Shown in pieces: positions 57,428-64,000 of a stretch of 64,000 nucleotides of DNA. The stretch covers positions 5,332,001-5,396,000 of the forward strand of contig NW_026946359.1 in the NCBI RefSeq assembly GCF_035222275.1, given 5' to 3'. The notes under the pieces are model-generated. The model worked only from the letters and a program-made list of their open reading frames with translations. It did no database searches and was not told the DNA's origin. Each line of letters opens with the position of its first letter. Position 1 is the first letter of the stretch. The stretch comes from Podospora bellae-mahoneyi (Eukaryota > Ascomycota > Sordariomycetes > Sordariales > Podosporaceae). A program made the position numbers and the translations under genes.

Positions 57428-58735
57428 ATGTCACAGTTAACCCTCCGCATGATCACCCGGTTGACGCGCCTGGCTTCCAATCACCGGCCGGCCCGCCATC
57501 AACTGTTCTCCACCTCGGCCAGGCGCCCCCTGATGTCAACAACAGGCTTCACCGAAACACAGCTCACCGTTCGAGAAGCAGTCGCGCAGGTCTGCTCGGA
57601 GTTTCCCAACACCTATTGGCAAGAACACGACCATAATGAGCAAGATCCCAAGGAGTTCCATGCTGCCATGGCCAAAGACGGCTGGCTCGGGATTGCTCTG
57701 CCAGAATCTCTTGGCGGATCTGGATTGGGAATATCTGAGGCCACCATGATGATGCAGACGATTGCGGAGTCTGGGGCAGGAATGGCGGGCGCCCAGAGCA
57801 TACACGCCAATGTCTATGCTACACAGCCGCTGGCCAAGTTTGGGAGCACCGCCCAACTCGAAAGCACCATTCCGAAGATCATTTCGGGTCAATGGCGGGT
57901 TTGCTTTGGGGTGACTGAGCCGAACGCGGGACTGGATACGCTGAGACTGTCAACAAGGGCCACGAAGCAGAGCGATGGTTCTTACAAAGTGACTGGGCAA
58001 AAGATCTGGATCACTTGCGCTCAAGTGGCCTCCAAGATGATTCTGTTGGCGCGAACCACACCGCTGGAGGAGGTCAAGAAACCGAGCGAGGGGCTGTCAT
58101 TATTCTGCATCGATCTTGATCGTAGCAGCCCAGGTCTTGAACTCCGACGAATCAAGAAGATGGGCGGACGGGCTGTCGATGCTAACGAGGTCTTCTTCGA
58201 CAACTATTCGGTTGGTGCCGACTCGTTGATTGGCGAGGAAGGGCAAGGCTTCAAGATTATCCTCCATGGCATGAACGCTGAACGCTGCCTGCTCGCCGGC
58301 GAGGCTCTTGGTCTGGGGTATGCTGCTCTAGGAAAGGCGGCAACGTATGCTAGAGAACGCAACGTCTTCAAGAGGCCAATCGGACAGAATCAAGGAATCG
58401 CCCATCCGCTAGCAGAGGTATACATGAAGCTTGAGGCGGCGAAGTTGGCAACGTATCATGCTGCGCGGTTGTATGATTCGAGCAAGGCCGATAAGACGAT
58501 ACGTCAAGATGCGGTGGGTGTGGCTTGTAATAGTGCAAAGTATCTGGCGGCCGAGGCAGCGTTCTCAGCGTGCGAGAGAGCCGTGTTGACGCATGGGGGA
58601 ATGGGTTACGCGGTCGAGTATGACGTCGAACGGTACTTTCGAGAGTGTCTCGTGCCGAGGATTGCGCCCGTTAGTCGAGAGATGATTCTGAATTATATCA
58701 GTGAAAAGATTTTGGATCTTCCACGGAGTTATTGA
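57428..58735 (+). CDS. Mitochondrial acyl-CoA dehydrogenase
   Basis: A single exon of 435 residues from ATG 57428. The first ~35 residues (MSQLTLRMITRLTRLASNHR, then HQLFSTSARRP) form a typical presequence. Acyl-CoA dehydrogenase blocks follow: DGWLGIALPESLGGSGLGIS; WRVCFGVTEPNAGLDTLRLS (substrate/FAD loop); SYKVTGQKIWITCAQVASKM; GEEGQGFKIILHGMNAERCL; QNQGIAHPLAEVYMKLEAAK; and LTHGGMGYAVEYDVERYFRE near the C-terminus. It should oxidise an acyl-CoA to enoyl-CoA, passing electrons to ETF. The usual Y-E-G-T catalytic Glu region reads APVSREMILNYI, so the base may be that Glu or lie elsewhere. Substrate chain length cannot be told. The protein is longer than the minimal ~380-residue core only by its presequence. 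Confidence 0.93.
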   Translation: MSQLTLRMITRLTRLASNHRPARHQLFSTSARRPLMSTTGFTETQLTVREAVAQVCSEFPNTYWQEHDHNEQDPKEFHAAMAKDGWLGIALPESLGGSGLGISEATMMMQTIAESGAGMAGAQSIHANVYATQPLAKFGSTAQLESTIPKIISGQWRVCFGVTEPNAGLDTLRLSTRATKQSDGSYKVTGQKIWITCAQVASKMILLARTTPLEEVKKPSEGLSLFCIDLDRSSPGLELRRIKKMGGRAVDANEVFFDNYSVGADSLIGEEGQGFKIILHGMNAERCLLAGEALGLGYAALGKAATYARERNVFKRPIGQNQGIAHPLAEVYMKLEAAKLATYHAARLYDSSKADKTIRQDAVGVACNSAKYLAAEAAFSACERAVLTHGGMGYAVEYDVERYFRECLVPRIAPVSREMILNYISEKILDLPRSY

Positions 58736-59263
58736 AGCTTCGGTGGTGTGCTGCTGGTAGTCACCAGGTCGTCACTCCGCCTGCCAGTTTTCATGGTGGG
58801 GGACTTGGGTGGCCAGTGACCTCACCCGCTAGGCAGAGTTGGGCTGATTGAACCTTCTTATTCTAGATGAGTGTTCAACTGGTTACCCTCACCGGTCAAA
58901 CGATGCCAATTTTCAGGAGACTGGTGTTTTACAATTGCTCTTTTAGTTCATGTGGAGCCGGTGGTGGTCTAGAGCATGACGGGCCGAGTCGTCACTTGCT
59001 GCGAACGGTAGGCAACAAAGGCGACTTGAAAGTTTACCGAGGCCACCATAGTTTCTTTGAGACGATATTCTTTGATCTGCACTCTTCACCTGATCAACTC
59101 TTCAAACTCATGTAAAAAATCGACTATACATGAGCGTCAAGACATACATCACAGCCCGGCCGAGCAAACTTAGATCCATGCACCAGCAACAACCAAGAAT
59201 CTCTCTCTGCGAGTATTCAATTGCAGCCGCATCCAGAGTCAAAACAGAGTCGCGCCTTTAAAC
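58736..59263. other. intergenic between tandem genes
   Basis: An 82-codon frame (58867-59115) is present but has no gene-like context. The last ~100 bp are likely the leader of the next gene. Confidence 0.4.
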
Positions 59264-60958
59264 ATGTCATCAACATCGGCGCCACAAATACCCTTCGCTG
59301 AAGGCACCAAGGAGTATGGCTACTACGAGAGACTACAACATGTCGTCAGATCCCGCCTCCCCGGTATGAAACCCCGGGTTCTTGTCATTACAGACATCGA
59401 ACAAGACTACGATGACCTCCTCGCTATTATCTTTCTGAGCGAGATGAACCGCATGGGCGCCATCGAACTTGCCGGCTGCATAGCAAACCATCACCCAGCG
59501 GACAGACGCGCTAAGTTCCTTCGAACAACTCTAGACTGCCTCAACCTGCAGCATGTACCGGTTGCTATTGGCACTAAGGGTGCTAGCGACATCGTGGCCC
59601 ATGCTCCAGATCTCTACTATGGCCTCAAGAACAGACGGTTTCACGACTACGCCGAGAGAAAACATACACCTCCTCTCTCAGGCGAAGAGCTCATCGACTT
59701 CCTTGTCGACCAATCCGGCAAGGTACAGACACCGGGGGGAACACCTACACAAAAGCTCACTGTTTTGCTCATCTCTTCATTACAAGACATAAGCGAAGCA
59801 TTCGAGCGGTGGAAGTCAGTACCCGGCGCACCCTTCCCCACAGACAAATTCGACAAGTTCATCTCTCAAGGCGGGTATAAACTAGAGGGCAACAACCTCT
59901 GGCCAGAGATGGGCATGACAAACAACAGATTCCACCGTCCAGCGGCCAAGAACTATACTCGAACCCTCCAAGGTTGCAAGCTCAAGTCTGACGCTTGGTC
60001 TCGCGAAGCCGCGAAGGCCGCCCGTATCGATGGCTCGTTCTTCCAGGAGCTCTTCCAACTGGGGCCTATCGGTGCTCATCTCGAGTGGATGTGGCTAAGG
60101 CAGGAGTTCAAATTCTACTACGACCCCCTTAACGATCCATATATGCCCCAGCTCGATGTTGGATGGTATCTGAACACACGCCTCAACCTCTCTCGAAAAT
60201 CGGACCTGTTCCAGCAATTAGCAAAGTCGATGCCGCCCTTCCAAGAGGTAGTCCCTCTTATCAAGGTCATTGCCTACGACTGCTGTGCCGCGGTCGGCGC
60301 AGTCGGCGAGGACTTCATGAAAGCCTTCCACGTGCTTGACCCATCCGTGAAGCAACAGGCCCCCCTCGACGAAACACTTTCCGAACACGAAAGGCTCTTC
60401 AATGACAACAAAACCATCCACCGCGTCTTCGGCCGGACACAAGACGACATGGGCGGGATCAACGCTGACCAACTAGCCAGCGTCATGGTAGTCTTTATAT
60501 TAGGTGGCTTACTCGCCACAAAGGACCACGCCGAAAAGTTATTACAAACCAAGAGCCCATCCACAGCTATACCCGACCACGAACCCATGCAATACAAAAA
60601 TACCCTCGAAAACTGGGAACACGACAGGCAACAGCCCCTCATCACTGAAGTCAAGAGGTGCCAGAAGGAGTTACAGGGTCTCAAAGATAAGCAAGCAGAC
60701 GCACAGGACAGTCTGGAGCTGGCGAGGATAGCAAAATCACATGATAGGGTGAGACAGGCGGAAAATACCTTGAATGAGGTGGTTGGGAAGGAGACAAAGG
60801 CCGAGATTGCTTTGAACGCGGCAATTGGCAGGATCGAGGAGGACAAGACACGGGGGACGGAGCGGAAGTTGAGAGGAGAGTATGATTCTAGCACACCGGA
60901 GCTATCTGGGGCTCCGTATGAGCTGCTTTATCAGAGGGATGTTCTCGGGAGAGGGTAG
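59264..60958 (+). CDS. Nucleoside-hydrolase-like protein with C-terminal coiled coil
   Basis: A single exon of 564 residues. After ~35 residues comes RVLVITDIEQDYDDLLAIIF, which aligns with the inosine/uridine-preferring nucleoside hydrolase signature D-T-D-x-G-x-D-D; here the third position is Glu instead of Asp and Gly is replaced by Asp. Other hydrolase-like strands follow: MGAIELAGCIANHHPADRRA, VPVAIGTKGASDIV, KLTVLLISSLQDI. A region with the block MGMTNNRFHRPAAK may hold the nucleoside site. The middle is mostly helical and not recognised. Residues ~455-545 form a charged coiled coil (EVKRCQKELQGLKDKQADAQ, RVRQAENTLNEVVGKETKAE). The acidic metal ligands are mostly kept, so it may be an active but diverged hydrolase, or a binding protein. 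Family relatives are about 310-350 residues, so the C-terminal half is extra. Confidence 0.75.
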   Translation: MSSTSAPQIPFAEGTKEYGYYERLQHVVRSRLPGMKPRVLVITDIEQDYDDLLAIIFLSEMNRMGAIELAGCIANHHPADRRAKFLRTTLDCLNLQHVPVAIGTKGASDIVAHAPDLYYGLKNRRFHDYAERKHTPPLSGEELIDFLVDQSGKVQTPGGTPTQKLTVLLISSLQDISEAFERWKSVPGAPFPTDKFDKFISQGGYKLEGNNLWPEMGMTNNRFHRPAAKNYTRTLQGCKLKSDAWSREAAKAARIDGSFFQELFQLGPIGAHLEWMWLRQEFKFYYDPLNDPYMPQLDVGWYLNTRLNLSRKSDLFQQLAKSMPPFQEVVPLIKVIAYDCCAAVGAVGEDFMKAFHVLDPSVKQQAPLDETLSEHERLFNDNKTIHRVFGRTQDDMGGINADQLASVMVVFILGGLLATKDHAEKLLQTKSPSTAIPDHEPMQYKNTLENWEHDRQQPLITEVKRCQKELQGLKDKQADAQDSLELARIAKSHDRVRQAENTLNEVVGKETKAEIALNAAIGRIEEDKTRGTERKLRGEYDSSTPELSGAPYELLYQRDVLGRG

Positions 60959-61832
60959 TTCTGTCAGAACAGACAGCCGCATGCTTGGTGGTGGCGTTTA
61001 TTCTTGTATAGTACATGTACCATGGCAGTTTTTTGTGGCATGTTGGCCGGGTGGAAAGGCAAGTCGAAAGTGAAGGTTGGGACAAGCGGGATGACTGAAC
61101 CATCCACTTCCATGGGCTTGGCTGGGCGGAGAGGCAGATAGGATGTGAGAGTCGGGACAGAAGCAGTGGATTCAGAAAATCCTTCCCCTTCTTCTATCTT
61201 TACGTTGATGTCAATGACTTCATTGTCTGGCACCTGTCAGTGTTATATCTATACGTGCATGCTATCGAAAACTTACCCTTGCCTCCATTTCCTTGACCTT
61301 GCATTCTGCTCATAAACTCGGTCAGATTGGGGTGGCCCCAGTTCAGGCCGTCGACTTGATGGAATTGGTCCACGCTCTTTGCAACAAGGCCATGCTCTTT
61401 GCGGTCGTGACTTCTCTTATTCCTCTTGTAACGTTTGGTATGACCAAGACATAGCACGCTGTGCATCACTCCGGCTCTTGGGTGGTATTTGAAAGCAATC
61501 GGTGCCGTGGTGCGAGTTTGATGGGACAATGTGTTGTTTTCCCTCGCGGTCAACCTCTTTGGAAGTCGTCGTTCACGAGTCCTGGACACCACCGATCCAT
61601 TTGGGCGGGGAATGGCCATGTTTCCGACGTCAGTGGCGTTGTGAGAAGGATACAATCGCTGTGGTGCTCGCCAACAACCAGCCTTGATGGGGATTGAAGA
61701 TGGTCGGCGAAATAGGGCAAACAGATGTAACCAAAAAAAGACAGACCAAAAGTGTGGGTTGAGAGCTTCCAGGTTCTCTTGTTCTTATTTGATCCAGATT
61801 CTCTCCCAAGCTACCCACCAGTGCAATGAGAT
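60959..61832. other. convergent intergenic region
   Basis: It lies between the nucleoside-hydrolase-like gene and the Tm-1-like gene. Minus-strand frames (61200-61655 and 60964-61233) flank a plausible intron (GTAAGT...GACAG) but do not join in phase and lack a good start, so no gene is called. Confidence 0.4.
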
Positions 61833-63080
61833 CTAGGCCATCAATCGCCCCATTAACCCAGCAACCATCCTCGCCAAACCCTCATCATTAATATCTCTTT
61901 TGTCCTCCACCACTTCAATCCCAGTCCCCTTTAGGCCCTCCTGCAACACATCAAACAATACCTCGTCAACCTGCTTATCCTCAAACTGCTCACCACATTT
62001 CGAAAGCAAGCTTGTCCCACCCCTCGGAATCACCACTCTGACCAGCTCCGGCCTCATAGCATTTTTCAACCTCTCCACCATAAACCTCCCAATGTCCCTC
62101 GCTTCCTCCTTGTTCGTCCTCATGACAGTAACAGCAGCATTATGCTCCACCAAATTTCTGTCTTTGAACCGCTCCGGTACCGTGTCCCTCGCCCCAAAGT
62201 TGACCATATCCGTTGCCCCCAACGAAACCAAATATGGAACCCCCCTCTCAACCGCCGCCGTCATCCTCTCCTCCCCAGCACTCATCACACCCCCCACCAC
62301 GAAATCTGCCACCTCCGTCGTGGTCAAATCCAACACGGCATCCAACTCCTCTTCCCTCACCATCTTCTCCATCGTCTTCCCCCCATGACCAGTAGCATGA
62401 AAAACATACACCTCCACATCGTCCCCATACCATTCCTTGAAACATTCACGAACTGTGTCAACAGCAGGAGTAGTAACCCCAAACATCGTGACCCCCAACC
62501 TTTTCTTCCTCTCTTGTCCCCTTCCCCTCTCCCCGTGCTTTCTATGTTCAAACACCACCGCAGAACCAACAATCCCGCCCGCCGCATTCCCAATCACCTC
62601 CCCCAACAACCCATTGATCCCAGCAATATCAACCACCGAGTTCACCATCCCAATATCACTCTCCCCCACATACCCCCCCGTATCCCCACTAGCAACAGTA
62701 CTAACGATGACCTTTGGCAAACCCCACGGCAAACCCTTCATAATCCCCGCTGCAAGCATCGTCCCCGATGACCCCCCCAAAGAAATGACCCCATGCAGCC
62801 CCTTTGACGACCTCAAAAGCCCTTCCACAACTTTCGTTGCCTGGCGGGAGATTACCTCGACGAATTCACCCCGGTCGAGGTTGGAAATATCAGTGCAATC
62901 CACCAGCAGGTCCTCTTGAGATATGGAAATAGCTTCGTGCTCGACCGGGTTTCGACCCACGTCTAGGAGGATGACCTCAAGGTCGGGAATAGGTAAGGGG
63001 ACGGAGATGATTGATTCCCTCAAAAAGAGGAGCGGTTCGAGCTTGGTGTCGCACGTTCCGATGATGAGGATGGTGGGCAT
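61833..63080 (-). CDS. UPF0261/Tm-1-like ATP-binding domain protein
   Basis: A single exon of 415 residues. It starts MPTILIIGTCDTKLEPLLFL, the family's Rossmann-like first strand (I-G-T-x-D-T-K). Further blocks are VISLGGSSGTMLAAGIM, KVIVSTVASGDTGGYVGESD, then IGMVNSVVDIAGINGLL, the block VTMFGVTTPAVDTVRECF, YVFHATGHGGKTMEKMVREE, DLTTTEVADFVVGGVMSAGE and VIPRGGTSLLSKCGEQFEDK. This is the N-terminal half of tomato Tm-1 and of bacterial UPF0261 proteins (~400 residues), two Rossmann-like domains shown to bind ATP in Tm-1. The plus-strand TIM-barrel gene starting 372 bp away encodes the other half of Tm-1. The biochemical reaction is not established. Confidence 0.93.
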   Translation of the reverse strand: MPTILIIGTCDTKLEPLLFLRESIISVPLPIPDLEVILLDVGRNPVEHEAISISQEDLLVDCTDISNLDRGEFVEVISRQATKVVEGLLRSSKGLHGVISLGGSSGTMLAAGIMKGLPWGLPKVIVSTVASGDTGGYVGESDIGMVNSVVDIAGINGLLGEVIGNAAGGIVGSAVVFEHRKHGERGRGQERKKRLGVTMFGVTTPAVDTVRECFKEWYGDDVEVYVFHATGHGGKTMEKMVREEELDAVLDLTTTEVADFVVGGVMSAGEERMTAAVERGVPYLVSLGATDMVNFGARDTVPERFKDRNLVEHNAAVTVMRTNKEEARDIGRFMVERLKNAMRPELVRVVIPRGGTSLLSKCGEQFEDKQVDEVLFDVLQEGLKGTGIEVVEDKRDINDEGLARMVAGLMGRLMA

Positions 63081-63452
63081 GGTGGGTGATGGTATTGATA
63101 ATCAAGCAAATCTGATTGAATGATTCGAATTTGAAAATTCCCGCGAGAATACTGCATCTTAGGAATTTAGTCCTGAGCAAAAGAAATGAATGACATCGAT
63201 TAGAAAAGTGACAATATATGACAATTGGTCCAACAAGTGCACTTATGTTGTACTCCCCTCCCGCGGGCTAACACATCGGACGTCTGTCATCCGATGCGAG
63301 ACATGGTGACGTACCATATTCATCCGTGTTCAACACGATCACGATTCACTTAGTCCCACCATCGGTGATATAAACTCACATCCCAACCAACCACTCTGCA
63401 TGTCCAACTGGGTAATCGCCCTTCACAGTCAGCAGTCAAAAACCTACCAAAA
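63081..63452. promoter_or_regulatory. Shared 372-bp divergent promoter of the Tm-1-like pair
   Basis: It is the only sequence between the two start codons. It includes a C/T-rich stretch before the TIM-barrel ATG and AT-rich sequence near the middle. Co-regulation of the two genes is inferred. Confidence 0.5.
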
Positions 63453-64000
63453 ATGCCACCCCCCACCGACCGCCACGAAATCCTCCACCGCCTCCGCTCC
63501 CAAATCAACGCCGGCATCCCCATCCTCGGCTCCGGAGCCGGCATAGGTCTCTCCGCGAAATTCGTCGAGTCTGCCGGCGGCGACCTAATAATAATTTACA
63601 ACAGCGGCCGCTTCCGCATGGCCGGCCGCGGCTCCCTAGCCGGTCTCATGCCCTACGGCAACGCCAACGACATTATGCTCGAGATGGTCAGTATCATTCC
63701 AATTTTCCCTCACCCCATATACTCACCCTTCCAACAAAGGCAAAAGAAATACTTCCCATAGTCCATCACACCCCCGTCCTAGCTGGCATCTGCGCCTCAG
63801 ACCCCTACCTCCCCTCCTACCTCCCCTCCTACCTCCGTCACCTCAAATCCCTCGGCCTCTGCGGCATCCAAAACTTTCCCACCGTGGGCCTCATCGACGG
63901 TCAGTTCCGTGTTCACCTCGAACAAACCGGCATGGGGTACGATCTGGAAGTTAATCTCATCAAGGAGGCCCGGGCGTTGGAAATGCTGACCACACCCTAC
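63453..64000 (+). CDS. TIM-barrel (phosphoenolpyruvate hydrolase-like/Tm-1 C-terminal) protein, 3' truncated
   Basis: Exon 1 is 63453..63686, and a 53-nt intron (GTCAGT, AAAG) leads to exon 2 from 63740, still open at the window end. About 165 residues are visible: [77 protein letters not shown], then [37 protein letters not shown] and the block [20 protein letters not shown]. These match the TIM-barrel domain that is fused behind UPF0261 in plant Tm-1 and is annotated as PEP hydrolase-like in bacteria. A small internal repeat ([10 protein letters not shown]) reflects a duplicated 12-nt stretch. The full protein should be about 280 residues. Confidence 0.92.

Noticed and set aside
61200-61655. 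Minus-strand two-exon model (61200-61655 with 60964-61233)
   Set aside because: The intron ends look good, but the two frames do not join in phase and the upstream piece has no convincing ATG.

Overview
The window is nuclear DNA of a filamentous ascomycete, most likely a Sordariomycete and possibly Sordariales. The signs are short introns (about 50-70 nt) with CTAAC/CTAAT-type branch sites, mostly monocistronic genes on both strands, and families typical of these fungi: an NFX1-type silencing helicase, DUF7025-type AAA ATPases, DUF6594, X325/Bim1-like proteins and fungal CorA-like transporters. No rRNA, convincing tRNA, CRISPR array or intact transposon was seen.

Layout. 1-9.6 kb: the 3' end of an RTA1-like membrane protein, a DUF1275 membrane protein, a secreted bicupin oxalate decarboxylase, an AAA ATPase with a repetitive charged N-terminus, a DUF1993 protein, and a broken copy of the gene for ribosomal protein uL1 (L10a). 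10-16.8 kb: a SWIM-RING protein and a five-exon ZNFX1/Hrr1/SAD-3-like helicase. 17.2-25.3 kb: three neighbouring WD-repeat genes, namely Spt8 (SAGA), a STRAP homologue, and Doa1/Ufd3 (Cdc48-ubiquitin). 26.5-33.9 kb: an X325/Bim1-like copper-type secreted protein, an SRR1-domain protein, a single-pass PAN-like surface protein and a hypothetical gene. 34.7-39.1 kb: a decay zone with a disrupted DUF6594 gene, a broken gene with a possible retropepsin-like segment, and a broken small secreted protein gene. 39.6-48.9 kb: a PRISE-like reductase, a 3-kb stretch without genes, a three-repeat Myb protein and a four-exon gene of unknown function. 49-64 kb: a GH13 alpha-glucosidase, a CorA-like transporter, a divergent mitochondrial pair (HTD2-like dehydratase and acyl-CoA dehydrogenase), a nucleoside-hydrolase-like protein, and a divergent pair encoding the two halves of the Tm-1 architecture (UPF0261 and TIM barrel), the second cut by the window end.

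Links between genes. Most neighbours are unrelated housekeeping or accessory genes. Two head-to-head pairs look functionally coupled: HTD2-like with acyl-CoA dehydrogenase (both with mitochondrial-type N-termini, 290-bp shared promoter), and UPF0261 with the TIM-barrel enzyme (372-bp shared promoter, fused in plant Tm-1). The helicase suggests that RNA silencing machinery is present. Splice sites were placed by eye from reading-phase agreement and consensus signals. All internal exon junctions reported for intact genes keep phase, but none has transcript support.
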